Positions 21,520-32,929 of a DNA stretch of 64,000 nucleotides are shown piece by piece. Location of the stretch: positions 1,054,001 through 1,118,000 of the forward strand of contig CM066295.1 of the NCBI GenBank assembly GCA_033816765.1, read 5' to 3'. The notes below the pieces were generated by a model that was given only the letters and a program-made list of their open reading frames with translations, was not told the DNA's origin and searched no databases. The DNA comes from Nothopassalora personata (lineage: Eukaryota; Ascomycota; Dothideomycetes; Mycosphaerellales; Mycosphaerellaceae). The position numbers were made by a program, and so were the translations under genes. The number at the start of each line of letters is the position of its first letter. Position 1 is the stretch's first letter.

Positions 21520-21978
21520 GGTCGTAGTCGTTTGATCTGCTGGATAAGAGAATCGCCCTAACAATTACAAAATGTTTCCGAGAGTTGCCTTTTCGATGAT
21601 CTGGCAATACTGGTCAGTGCTCTTGCACCAACGAACTTACTTGTGAACTCAAGAGCGGAGAAGTGCAGCCGAGTAGCCGAGCGAGAGCGCTTCGCTCCAT
21701 ACTGAAGCGAACGCTGGTGCTTGAAGCTGCGAAAGCGTAGCTACGTTTTGAGGTTTGTAACAGTCTGTGGAAAGGGGTGCGCGTCGTGTTATGCGCAGGT
21801 CATTGTGTATCGCGCCAAGCGTTCGCGTTCCAAAAGACGGTCCAATATCCACAGCGGCAAGCGACTTTGTCACCACCCCTCGGTAAACAATCGGGCAGCG
21901 TAGTATATCGGCCATAAGTATCAACATAACACAACCGCGAGTTCGTGGTCCGGACTGACGAGACTCTGTTGATGGATG
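21520..21978. other. Intergenic with diverged repeat
   Basis: No gene supported. About 21,685-21,870 resembles 45,430-45,615 (listed separately). The rest is presumed promoter of the AtuA-like gene. Confidence 0.4.
21685..21870 (+). repeat. Diverged dispersed repeat, copy A
   Basis: It aligns in direct orientation with 45,430-45,615: shared blocks include TGCTTGAAG, GCGTAGCT, GGGG-GCGCG-TCGTG-TATGC, AAAGACSGTYCAATATC and AGCGGCAAGC in the same order and spacing. Identity looks like roughly two thirds by eye. Origin unknown; there are no terminal repeats that I can see. Confidence 0.5.
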
Positions 21979-22817
21979 TCAAGCTGGGTGTAGCTTTACA
22001 GGCATACGGCCTCTCAAAAGCTTCGTGCTGTACTGCAACAGTGCCACTGCAAGCAATGCCACAGTTGCGCCCAGTAGCATAGCCTCCCAATGCCGAAGGA
22101 TGGTTCGAAGTCGTACTCTGCTCTCCGCGTATAATATGCTCTTGCCGCTGGTTTTCAACGCCAAACGCAAGCCAAGTAGATCGTCCAAGCTTTTCGAGTC
22201 CATCTTCACGCGGTATTCGGCCATCTCTTTCGGGTACGGGATACCCTTCTTCGCGAAGTTTTCGATTCCGAGTGTCTTCCGTTCCTCGAGACAGCCGCGA
22301 ATGCCTTCGTCGGGTCTCGCTGGGTCAATTCGCTGCGACAGGAGAGGTCCCGCGAAGCCGCATGATGTTTGTGCTGTGCAGTGTGCGAGTCCCTTCAAAC
22401 CTGGGCCTGAGTGGTCTGACTCTCACCTTTGAAGACGTCAAAGAGTATGGTAGCCGTCATCGATGGGTACTCTGCCTTTCCCATCCTCTTCAACCACGCC
22501 TCGTACTCAGGATGATCGATCTCAACGACTCTTCCCTTGCAGAACCACCTCACTATGCGAGATGACTTTCCAAAGCTGCAGAACAAGACCGTCGCTCGTC
22601 CGTCCTCGTACACGTGGCTGATGGTCTCAATGCCAGATCCAGTCGCATCGAGGTACCCTACAAAGTTGCCATGGAAAATGGTCAATGTCGCAGACAACTA
22701 TCCTTTCGGCGAATAGTTGATGTGCTTGCCGTTGAGAGAAGCCGATGCTATGAAGAATATGTCTTGTCGTAGTGCCCATTGCTGTTCAGGCGAGATCGAG
22801 TAGTAGAACTTGACCAT
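21979..22817 (-). pseudogene. Pyridoxamine 5'-phosphate oxidase-like (FMN split-barrel) protein with in-frame stop
   Basis: Complement of join 21979..22373, 22427..22817; 261 codons if the stop is ignored. MVKFYYSISPEQQWALRQDI, ASLNGKHINYSPKG, GYLDATGSGIETISHVYEDG and RATVLFCSFGKSSRIVRWFC are the usual blocks of the fungal PNPOx-like family; exon 2 continues QTSCGFAGPLLS and ends in a membrane-like helix (AMLLGATVALLAVALLQY). A TAG at 22698-22700 falls directly after the conserved SPKG, in frame with everything before and after it. No intron can remove it without losing conserved residues, and no nearby downstream ATG restarts the domain. A CAG-to-TAG change is the simplest explanation; sequencing error is the alternative. 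Confidence 0.75.
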
Positions 22818-24643
22818 TTTCGTTGCTGTTGATGGCAGAGAAGGACCACAGGTCGGCAAGGAAAAAACACCTACATTACATACACACTGCTGACCTGCGA
22901 GCTGAGAGACCCTCCTGTGGCGTATACAACACCGTCGTAATGCTTGGCAATGTAGGGTACCGCGCTGAAACTTGGAAGCAGTAAGAGCCTGCGGAATCTG
23001 ATAATATGCCGACGCTGATAACGGTGCCCATGTTGCATGTGCGGTGAGGGTCCGCGATCGCATGTGCGCATAGTACTGAGGTCGTGGTATGGATGATAAT
23101 CGTTCTCCGTTTGGCGAATGTTGATGGAGCCATGTGCCAAACGTGCGAGCGCTCCTGACAAAAGAGGTGGCCGCTCCGTTCTAGCGATATCAAGAGATCT
23201 TGCCAAGCGTGAAAGTCGCAACTTCACGTCCCACCCGCCACCTTGATCATCCACATCGCCAGGCCATTGCAGAGTCATCTTGCGTGTCAACGGCTGGCTG
23301 CGACAAATAGGGCAGTGATTTCAGAATTCATCAGTGGAATTCGTCACATGGCGAACGTCGAGCTCCTGCCCTCGACGTAGGTCACATGGCACACGCTCGA
23401 CCTCGCGCGACCAGTGTGATGCACTGCCCTACAAGAGCACAACACTGACCGTAGACTTGGCATCTCCGTCGACGGCCAAACAGCAACGCTCCATGCCCAT
23501 TGGCCGGCTAGACACTGGTCGGCCAGAGACAGGATACTGAGGATAGGTTCTGCTCGGCACGGAAGACAGAGCTGCCACTACCATTGGGAAGCTGTCCACA
23601 GAGCAGCAAGAACGCCATGCTTGAGCAGATATCACGACCGAATTGTCAGGATTCTCGAGACAGGGGGAAAACAGTGCCAAAGTGCGTGTCGTAGCGCATG
23701 TGGCGAAATGCGAAGTCCCTTTCGTGCACCATCGCAAGCGCCATGAGCTGTGCCTGCGCCGGCGCTTGCGATGTTTGACATGCCAGGGAGCGCCGGTCAC
23801 ACCTGCATCAGACTACGCGGCGGAGATCCTTGTTGGGCATGACGGTGGGCAGAGGAACACTTGCCAATGAGACGATCTTCAAGCAAAGACTCTGCGATGA
23901 ACCGCCACTCGACCTGACTAAGATTCAGGTGCGCAAAGAGTCATTGTATTGAGGAACCTCTCCGGCAATGAGAGTCAAGACACTGCTGCGCTGCGCAGGC
24001 GAGTCGCGGAGTGCGTCCGAGAGCCTCTGTCGGGTGTCTTGCATGTGCGACAATCTCTGCACCTGGTAATTCCAGAGATTTTCGACTTCAGGCGCTCGAG
24101 CCACCACTACCACTCTTCCTGCCACCATTTGCGACGGGACTTCTTCGGACAGCAAGCGTCGACAATACACCCGACCTAGCTTCGAACAATGGGGCAATAG
24201 AGAACCTCCACTTCATTCGCCAAATGTCCGCCGATAACAATTGCTGGAATTCTCTAGCTATTGTGCAGAATAGAAAGCTGCTTCTCGATGATCCCGATCC
24301 ACAATGGACGAGCATCCTTTCTATTGTACGCAATGGCCTTCCGAGACGAAGTATCCCCTACACAATAACGACTTCCTCTACAATTGCTCGAAAACGCCTA
24401 TAACTTCTCGACGCCCAACGACTCTTCTCTCATTCTCATCAACACTTCTTTCTTCTTCAAGACATTAAACACAGCCAAATACAGCATCCTCCCTTCTCAC
24501 GACCTTCGCAAGCTACGCCAGCTCCTGACAAGGACCAAAATCGTAAGTCCTTGAGCTGCTTTATCTGCCACCACTTCAACATTGACATTGCTGTATAGAA
24601 AACCTTCGCGATCACGAATACAAACCAACCATCTTCAGTAAAC
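22818..24643. other. 1.8-kb stretch without a confident gene
   Basis: Frames here are short and mutually overlapping. A plus-strand tail GRGTLANETIFKQRLCDEPP ending near 23,951 is protein-like but has no recognisable upstream part. From about 24,420 the plus strand is CT-rich (ACTCTTCTCTCATTCTCATC), consistent with the leader of the gene at 24,644. Confidence 0.4.
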
Positions 24644-25779
24644 ATGGCAGGCCCAATTTACTTGCAAGACTTCCAGCAGTTTGCTCAGATCGACCTTCAG
24701 CTCGATCCTACTAACAAGTCCATCTCCGAGTTCTTCGATCATGATGGCTACCAACAAGACGGCTTCCAGCCAAACCACTCGAGCCTCGCCGACGGTGCCT
24801 ATCAACCGCTGGCTTACCACAATATCGCTGAGTCTGTCGAGAGCCATCAGTACGCCATCGTTGACGCTCCTGTTACTCCGTCACCACCACCACGTACCTA
24901 CGCAGGTGTCGCGCCTACCCCTCCAATGTCCTGTAAGTCGTCCTCATCCGTCACATCCTCTTTCAATAGCTCGGCCATGCACACTGACATTTATTACTAG
25001 CCGATGACTATACCAACGGCGCGTCGTCGGTCTCGCCACGTCCTGCCAAGCGCAGTTCGACCAGGTCCAAGACCGCCTCCGTCACTCCCAAGAAGGACAG
25101 GTCCCACGTGGCGCGCCGCGAGCTTCCCGCTGTCGCGCCAAATGGTCTACGCTTCACCAATGCTCGTGATGCTGAGCTATTCGGACTCCGCGTCAAGGTC
25201 AATCTGCCTGACGATGACTGGGAGGCCATCTCAGCAGATCCAGAGCCTTGGGTCAAGAAGATGATGGCCGCATTCGATGCTGAGCCCATCAATGAGCCCA
25301 CCCGCCACAACAAGGAGGGCAGAGTCATTCCGCCAGCCAAATGGGCAAAGTTCCAAGCCGACCACGTCGAGAAGACCAAGAACCACATTGCCAAGAACCC
25401 GGCAATGGTCGAGGTTGGCGCCTGGCAACTCTTCCAAGCAATCATCGATGCCCACAAGAACGGCTACCTCAACTTCAAGGCGGAGTCTACCGAGATCTGC
25501 TCCGTTCACATGCAGAAAGCCGTGCAAGCTATCGCCGACTACGCCATCATCAGGTTCGATCTTGTCCGCTCTGTGGGAATTGAGAACTTGGCAAGCTCGG
25601 TCAATGCCACCATCATGCGCAAGCTGAATTGCTGCAATGGCAATAGTGCCAAGAAAGAGCGTGAGGAGCGCAATGCGAAGGAATGCGCAGAGAAGGGAGT
25701 CAAGTACGAAGCGGTCTTGGGATCGGGCCAGAAGAGCACCGGTGGCAACAACAAGCGCAAGCGCAAGGAATCAGAGTAA
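24644..25779 (+). CDS. Hypothetical protein, probably nuclear, 355 aa
   Basis: Join 24644..24932, 25001..25779. The 68-nt intron (GTAAGT..TTACTAG) joins MSSDDYTNGASSVSPRPAKR in phase. Residues 1-95 are Gln/Pro/Ser-rich and low complexity. Residues about 97-130 are basic (RPAKRSSTRSKTASVTPKKD). A folded-looking central region follows (LFGLRVKVNLPDDDWEAIS, PWVKKMMAAFD, RVIPPAKWAKFQADHVEKTK, and a helical Cys-containing stretch). The C-terminus ends in KRKRKESE, a likely nuclear localisation signal. I do not recognise the family. No signal peptide or membrane segment. Confidence 0.75.
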
Positions 25780-26569
25780 GTGAATATATTTTCGTTTGCA
25801 TGTCACATGGGCGGCGGCGTCATGGGCGGCGGCGTGGGGGCGGACATTTGGGCAGAGCACGGACATGAGCATGAGCATTGAGCGAATGAGCATTTGGGCG
25901 AGCACGGCCTTGAGAGGAAGGTGAGTGGTTAGGCGCTTCGCGCATTACTTGCGCAACTGGTTTGTCTTCAAGCGCTTTTGGCAGCATAATCTGCCTTCTG
26001 GAATGGAGTGGCGCGCGCCTCAGCGCATCGCCTTCTGATGCATTGCACCATTGTAAGTTCACCTCAGCTTGGCTGGTACTACTTACATTGTCACAGATCC
26101 CCTCACCATGTTGAAGCATACACTGCTTCACGCGCGCCAGCACCACGCGCAGCGCTTCCTGCACATCCCATTTGCTTCAAACCCTACGGCCTACCTGCCT
26201 TACCGGCAACACCATCAACGCCTACTTCCTCAATATAAAGCCACGCGTCGTGCATCAGCAAACGAGACCTTCATATGTATGGGTATCAAACAGGTAGTAC
26301 CATACATAAGGCATACCAACTGGACAAGGAATTACCGTATTGGTTGCAGTACTCCGGAGTGGACATGTCAAAGGAAATTGGGTGGTAATGACCACAAACT
26401 GCTTCTGCGAGGCCCGTAGCGACATTGGTACGCTTCCAGATATCATGCTGCCTGTCGTCGCACTAGTGACAGAGGACGGGACAATACCCGTGCTGCGGAC
26501 TGTGCTCGTGACCGTGTTTGTCACGCTTGAGGTCGAGGTCACAGTGATCGTTCTTTATGCCGAATCAGC
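25780..26569. other. Intergenic with S/T-rich remnant
   Basis: It contains G-rich short repeats just after the hypothetical gene (GGGCGGCGGCGT twice near 25,810-25,832). On the minus strand, 26,255-26,542 is an open Ser/Thr/Val-rich frame (STSSVTNTVTSTVRSTGIVP) in the same frame as the CBM20 remnant; it may be that gene's former linker or C-terminus. Confidence 0.4.
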
Positions 26570-27117
26570 TCACATTCCGTGCGCCATGGTTCCCATCTTT
26601 CCACTCACATATGCAAGAGAGGCAGTGTTGCTTTCTTGCCAGCTATCATAAAGTTTGGAGCTGGATACGCCTGAAGGAACCGTCCAGACTCGATTGGGAT
26701 CGGCTTCTCATGTATCTCACGAATCTGTCGGCTTGACATATTTATGTTGGAAAGCAGTGCCTGCTGGGAGCGACATGGTTCCCTGCCAATATGGGAAAGT
26801 GTCGGAGTCCGCAGAGTCTGTGTTCATCGCGAGGGCTTGGCGTGTGTTCCAGGCGCCTATGTCATCTATCGAGCCGATGCAGCCGATCACTTGGCCATAC
26901 GTGGTGGTGACGAGGACGTTGCGACATTGACGGTTTGGCGCTTTTGGAGGGCGTCGACTGTGGATGTGGATCTGGTGGTGGAGTTCAAGGCGACATCTTG
27001 GTAGCTGACATCTTGGATGAGAGTCTCGTGAAACCAAACGGTGGTAGCGGCCGCGAAGGTTGCTGGTATGAACACGAAGAAGAGAATGGCAGCCATGATA
27101 TGCTTGAATCTGTACAT
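26570..27117 (-). pseudogene. Broken CBM20 (starch-binding domain) secreted protein gene
   Basis: An ATG at 27117 (or 27096) begins a hydrophobic leader (HIMAAILFFVFIPATFAAA) and runs to a KR site (LQKRQTVNV). The CBM20 domain then continues in a different frame: VTTTYGQVIGCIGSIDDIGAW, NTRQALAMN, YWQGTMSLPAGTAFQHKYVK, so a frameshift lies near 26,915-26,930. Within the core, TGA codons at 26717-26719 and 26708-26710 interrupt KPTDS-DT-EADPNRVWTVPSG; the second sits where the family has the conserved Trp of the WEADPNR motif (TGG to TGA). CBM20 binds starch or glycogen and usually accompanies amylases or AA13 oxygenases; no catalytic domain is visible. The lesions lie about 750 bp from the repeat block. 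Confidence 0.7.
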
Positions 27118-27486
27118 CGCGCCTGCAGAGTCGCAGCTCACGCTGCATGCTGATCGCACGCTTGGCAGTCACCCAAAGATCGAACAATGTCTGAAGAAAG
27201 AGAGTCAGTCCGTAGAGCAAAAGAACTTACTGTCCTCGGGTCATATGTGCCGGTGTGAAAAGTGGTCCAATGAGCCCAGGCTGCTGGGTTGTGCATGTAT
27301 ATGAACGCGAGCCAATGTGTTCTACTGTAATGCATGCCAGTGAACAATGTTGACGTCGTGATTTTGCTGAGATTGTCATATATGGTTCATGATTCCCGCA
27401 GTATACTTTCGTTAGATCTATAGATGATTGGCTTCATCCGAGAATGTGTGTTCGGCCAGTGAAGTGTCAAGTGTTGTATTTAGGTA

Positions 27487-29615
27487 GAAGTCAGGTGCAT
27501 GCGGTGCACGGTGCATGCGATGCACGGTCGCGCGCTCTACCTTCATTTTAGTCATTATCTTTGTTACTACATATCTCAACAACTAATAGACGTATACAAG
27601 CCAGCAATAGATGATTTGAATGCGCAGATTAAGCCTAATATTACAGAAACAGCTACGCGTTATAGCATCGAGCGGTCGACCCTTAGCAGGCACTAGAACA
27701 AGGTCTATAGAACCGTAGCTAAGTAGAACGAGGATTTAATGATTTTGAATCACTAGTAAGAACAGAGCCTATTACACTACATTAACACCCTTTTAGAGCG
27801 CGGCCTACCTCCTATACCGTCTATATTACTTAACTTTATCGAGGATATCGTAAAGAGACGGCTATATCGAGGCTAGGTGTCGCGATTCTACAATCGGTAC
27901 TAGAACAAGATTCTTTCGATATATCTCTAACCCTTCGACAAGGAGCGCAAGAAGGCCGATAGCAAGGCTTACTACGCCTTATATTTCCGGCTCGTTAAAG
28001 AGAAGATTAAGAAGTATAGTATTAAGGTAGAAAACACGTATAATATAGACGAGAAGGGAGTGCTTATTAGGTTCCTTACGAAGGTAAGAAGGATAGTCTC
28101 TAAGGACTAGTATAAGTCGAAGAAGCTATTAGGCAATATACAAGATAGCAACCGTAAATAGCTTATAATATTAGCTTATATATACGGTAATCTTATATAG
28201 CTACTACCTACTCTAATTTACTAGGCTAAGACAGGCAATATCTAAGACACTTAGGTATAGGATCTAGACCTAGCGTAGTATTAAGCATTCTTCGCGTCTT
28301 TAGAGAAAGGGTAGACGGACAATAAGCTTAGATTAGCATAGTTATAATAGGTGTTCTACCGGTATATAAAGGACAAGGCTCGTAGAAACTATAGGCTGTT
28401 ATATGTTAATAGCTATAGCTCTTATATTAATATAGCCTTTCTTAATTAGGCCTATAAACATAAGATCCTTATTGCTGTCTACCCTCCGTATTCGACTTAT
28501 AGGCTACAGCTACTAGATATCTCGCTATTCTTACACCTTAGCGTCTACTATAGCTAAGAACTAGATCGATTTATACATAACTATTAGGGCCTTTTAGGTG
28601 TTACTAAGCGTAACTTCCTTGCCCTATTCTAGCTAGCGTAGACGAAGGCCTTTACTACGAAGAATATCGTAAGCGGATAGCAAAAGACAGGCCTTATTCC
28701 CTTTAATCTAGCTAAGGTTATAACAGTGTTCAAAGAGCATATTTACGAGCTACGGCTAGTAAGTAGTAGCTTATCTACTTTAATCCTATCGGCTAGTAAC
28801 TAGCGCAAGCTTCGAGGACTCTTAAAGGACGTTATAGCTAATTAGCTTAATAATATTAAGCTCTCTAAGGTCTAGAAGCTTTAGAACACTATCGACGCTA
28901 TTACGACTAAGAATGCCCTCCTTAAGGCTAAGAACAAGGGCTTCGCTACTACCCTTAACGTTAAGAAGAAGAAAAGGAAGCGTAGTAAGGGCTTATTTGA
29001 AGAACTACGAGCTTAAGACAACTAGGGAGCGACATTCTTCTCTCTATTAAAGATTAACTAGGCTAAGTAGCTATAGGCTCGTAAGGAGGCTAAGAAAGAG
29101 ACTGCTATTACTAATAAGTAACTTAAGAAGGAGGCTACGAGGGCTAAGCAACTTAGCTAACGTGTTACTATCGAATTAAGGAAGGAACAACGCCTTAAGA
29201 AGGCGAAGAATAAGGAGCTTAAGAAGGCAAGAATAGCGGCTATAAAGCAGCAAGAGAAAGAGGATAAAGTAGTTACTTAACAACTATAACAATACCTTTA
29301 GCAGTCAATACGTAAGCTACGAGGACGTAGGCAGTTAATTGTTAAGCTACCGGTGTGTCTAAAGGGAGATAATAAGGTTAAGGTAGTAGATAGCCTAATC
29401 TAGGTTAAAACGCGACGAGGGCGGATAGTAAAACAACCACTTAAGATACAACATCTATAGTTATAGTAATAAAAGAACACATATTGATGACTATATTGTC
29501 TAAATATAAAGCTAATCGGTCCAGTAGTTAAGGTGAGACATCTTTAAGAACAACACGTATTAAGATTAAGGTGTCGTGTAGCGCATACGACCGTGCACCG
29601 CATGCACCTAACTTC
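27487..29615 (+). mobile_element. Fot1/pogo-type (Tc1-mariner superfamily) DNA transposon
   Basis: The 2,129-bp element has inverted ends GAAGTCAGGTGCATGCGGTG (left) and, inverted on the right, GAAGTTAGGTGCATGCGGTG, flanked by TA on both sides (27485-27486, 29616-29617). The left end carries a 16-bp unit (GTGCATGCGGTGCACG) in two slightly different tandem copies; the right end has one. Its insertion point is fixed exactly by the uninterrupted right LTR of the host element. Confidence 0.92.
27592..29480 (+). pseudogene. Pogo/Fot1 DDE transposase remnant
   Basis: The frame begins with a helix-turn-helix (NITETATRYSIERSTLSRH) and continues through a CENP-B-like region (LLERGLPPIPSILLNFIEDI), NTYNIDEKGVLIRF with the first catalytic Asp, LLYVNSYSSYI where the second Asp appears as Asn, and YRLQLLDISLFLHLSVYY before the third acidic position (ELDRF). 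A Lys-rich coiled C-terminus follows. The frame is interrupted by dozens of stops, nearly all TAG where Gln or Trp is expected, the RIP signature. Inactive. Confidence 0.85.
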
Positions 29616-30311
29616 TATTTAACGAGTATAAGCTTCTAGATTGAAACGATAGGGTAGATTAGCAACCCTCATAAATTGCTATAAGGTGTAAGACTATCTA
29701 GCTATAGAAAACAGTGTAATATAGTGTATATATGCTAAGTCCTAACTAATATAGACCTTAGTTACCTAATTTATAACACTCCCCCTTTAGACTAACTACT
29801 ATAAAGACAGTCTAATTAACTTAATATTACCTATATTGCTATATTAGTCTCGAACACCTTTACTAGTTCTAGATACTAGGTTTCTACTATAAGTAAGCAC
29901 ATACTAAGGACAGTAATCTTATTAGATTTGCATATATAAGAGACCTACTCTTAGACATACTTAGGCCTTATCTTTCCGCTTTTAGAAGTGAATAGAAGGT
30001 TCTCTCGGCTTAAGAAGGTCTAGCTAGGCAGTAACGTACAAACCTCGTAGGTATATATAAAAGAAGCTAGTTCTTTACTAAATAACTCTCTCTACTTTAT
30101 ACTACTTTACATCTCTCTTCCTACCTTTTTAGACTACTATATACACTTACACACCCTAATAACTACTATATACACATTCTTAAAGCTTTTTAAGAAGCTT
30201 TTAGTAAGGTATACTACATATATAATAGTGTTTTAAGGGTGTTGCTAACTTATAAGTAGTATTATAGTAGATGTTATTAAGTAGACTACTATAAACTAGT
30301 TTAGTAGTACT

Positions 30312-31385
30312 AGTAATGTCTTTAGTAGTGGATCTAGCTCTAGTAACGATTAAGATCCTAATAAGCGTCCTCCTAGTAATAGTAGAAAGGGTCTACCTAC
30401 ATCTAGTAGGATCTCTAAGCGTAAGACTCTTATTAAGGCACTTAGACTAGTTAAGTAGATTATCGAGAGCAAGCGCAAGATCACTAAGAAGAATATAACC
30501 TTATAGCTTACTATAGTATCCCTTAAGGTTGCCTTCTATAAGAAGAAGCTTCTAACTACTAAGGGTAGTATTACTAATCTACTAAACTAGGGTTGGATTA
30601 ACGCGGCTACCTAGGATTTCGATTATATAATAGTCGACCCTTAAGGTCGTATTTCTAACACTATTACTATAAACCTTAATAGTAGTTAGAACTACCTTCC
30701 TGCCTTATAGGCTTCCGCTATAGACTATCTTGTTTAGCACTTCGGCAGCGCCTATAACCGCTATAAGGAGAGATCTAACCTTCCCTTTTCTAGTTACTAC
30801 ACTATTCTAGGACAGTTTAAGGGCTGCTATACTAACTACGCTCTTAACAATTATTACGATAAGTGCAGCTTCTTCTCTCTACGGACCCTATAGTAGAGTG
30901 CTGCTAGTCTATCTAGAACCTACTAGTAGCCTAGTGTAGGTTATACTCGCTCCGCTAGTGCTATATTCTAGGGTAGTGTATAGTATAGTCGATCTCCTCC
31001 TATTATGCGTAGTAGTCCTCTACGTAAGGGCTTCCTATCTCTAGTTCTATACTCTCCTAGTATAAGTACCTCTAGATATAGTCTTTAGATGCTACCTACC
31101 TAGCTTATTCCTAGCGATGTAGACTAGCGCCTAAGCATCCCTAGGGCTCCTAGTAATAGTTCTAGAACTATCCTCCTAGAGCTTCGCCTCCTATTCTCTA
31201 ACTCCCTCTCTTAGGATAAGGTTACTACCTTAATTCGTTAGTTCCTATAGCGCTTAGGCACTAATAATAACTTTTAGGAGGGTGCTATATTAAACTCGAC
31301 TTCCTATAAGAGGGGTTCTAGAGGCTCTAGTAGTTTTAGTAGTAAGTAGTAGTCTAGATAGTGTACTTGTATTAGGTCTTAGTAA
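30312..31385 (+). pseudogene. Opposite-strand accessory ORF of the copia element
   Basis: One plus-strand frame of about 357 codons reads as a coherent protein if stops are read as the Gln/Trp codons they probably replaced. It contains about two dozen internal TAG, two TAA, and no TGA. Visible segments: a Ser/Asn-rich start (NVFSSGSSSSND), a basic region (SRISKRKTLIKALRLVK, IIESKRKITKKNITL), VSLKVAFYKKKLLTTKGSI, FDYIIVDP, HFGSAYNRYKERSNLPFSSY and YALNNYYDKCSFFSLRTL. It lies between the RNase H region and the 3' LTR, on the strand opposite to gag-pol. I recognise no family. The start codon is not identifiable (an ATG could have mutated to ATA). Confidence 0.6.
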
Positions 31386-31699
31386 TTTAGTTAGGGCTAA
31401 AGGATAAAATAGCCGTTATAAGTAAGGGTAGTCTACTTCTCTATTTCCTTTTGTTTTAATACTATAGCTCCCCTAAATTAAGGTCTATAATAATAAACTA
31501 GATCTTGCCTTAAAAGGCAGTTCTAAAGTAGGCCTCTCTATAGTCTAGTTATATAAGTATAGTAAGATATACGATACCCTAAATGAATCTAGCCCTTAAG
31601 GCTAATAAATAAAAACTTTCCTCTACTGTCTCTAAACAAATAAGATATTGCTTTATAAATACTTGTAAATAAATGAAGGTCTTGCTATATATAAATAAA

Positions 31700-32446
31700 A
31701 GTGTAGTTAGTCTCTAGAAGCCTCCCTTAGAGAATATAGTTTAGTGACTTTAGCTTTATAAGCTAATCTATAAGCTACTATGCAGTAGGGATATACTTAA
31801 CTATAATTGAGCCTTCTTTATAAACATGTCTACAAAAGTGGTTCCTTAGTCTAATATGCTTAGTTCTTCTATAGTTAGTATAATCTCTAACTAGCTTAAT
31901 AGTAGACTAGTTGTCTATAAAGATCTTAAAGGCTTAAGCTTTATAGTTAGTCATTTTCTAGGTTTTATAGAGTAGATTTCTTAACTATATTACTTCCCTA
32001 CAGCATTTAGTTAAGGCTACATACTCTACTTTAGTACTTAATAGCACTATCTCCTTCTATAGGTTGGATTTCTAGATAATAGGACTTCTAGCTATTTTAA
32101 CTAGGAGTCCTAAGGTTAATCTACCTATTAGATCTCTAGAGAAATCTAAGTCTATATAGATCTCTAGCTTTAGGGATTGTGTTTTTCTAAAGATTAGGCA
32201 CTTATTAATTGTTCTAGCAATCTATCTCTAAACATGCTTTACTGTAGCAATATGTTCTACTAAAGGATTAGCTAAGAATTTAGCTAAGTGGTTTATTACA
32301 TAGGAGATATCTAGCCTAGTCTAGTTAGCTAGGTACTAGAGTTCCCTAATTAATGTGTTAAATAGATTATAATCCTATATATTACATTACTCTTTATAAG
32401 CTTTATATAGGCAGTTAAGGGGATACTTAACACTTTTAGCTAAGTC
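31700..32446 (-). pseudogene. Copia pol remnant, RNase H part
   Basis: Minus-strand segments TRLDISYVINHLAKFLANPL, LTLGLLVKIARSPII, STKVEYVALTKCCREVI and RDYTNYRRTKHIRLRNHF are the end of copia reverse transcriptase and RNase H. It is the continuation of the fragment ending at 40858, cut by the gypsy insertion with the AAGTC duplication. Confidence 0.85.
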
Positions 32447-32642
32447 TATTAAGGGATGTCGTGATGTATAGTACGCCTACGACCTACTAGTCGTAGATGA
32501 ACTAATTCTTGCCTTTTATTTAAGACGCATTACGCGTCGTAAGGTATACGCATACGTGTTACGTGCGGCTTAGTAGCCGGTCGCGACCGTATGTTACATA
32601 TAAGGCTACATGTAAGGGTTAGCTACTAGGCTACCCCTTACA
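32447..32642 (-). repeat. Gypsy LTR A
   Basis: 196 bp, sharing nearly all of its sequence with LTR B and LTR C (for example CTACTAGTCGTAGATGAAC and GGCTTAGTAGCCGGTCGCGA). It forms the outer left end of the complex next to AAGTC. Confidence 0.9.
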
Positions 32643-32929
32643 ATTGCCTCCCCTCCCGTGCGAGCTATCCTTAGCTCGCTAGTTGCTACGTAGAGGTTCC
32701 TACGTACTTCTAGAATTATAGTTACTATGCGGCCTACATACGGGTTACGTACATGTCGTTATGTAGGTATAGGTAAGTAAGGCTTAGTTACTATGCCGAC
32801 GTAGCTAGTTAGGGGCATAAAACTCTAGCCTAACCTAGTACGTTTCCTAGCGTACCACCTCCGTTATACTACTACTACGCACCCGCACCGCACCCTTACC
32901 GTAAGCGCCTCGCTAGTATCATTATTATT

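Larger units (their letters stand above)
27472..29778 (-). repeat. Left LTR of the copia element, split by a DNA transposon
   Basis: Bases 27472-27486 and 29618-29778 together give 176 bp collinear with the right LTR. The two parts are separated by the Fot1/pogo-type element and its TA duplication. Differences from the right LTR are essentially all transitions, mostly TA here where the right copy has TG or CA. Confidence 0.92.

Noticed and set aside
22818..24640. Several 80-140 codon frames on both strands
   Set aside because: They overlap one another, change frame without splice signals, and show no recognisable motif.
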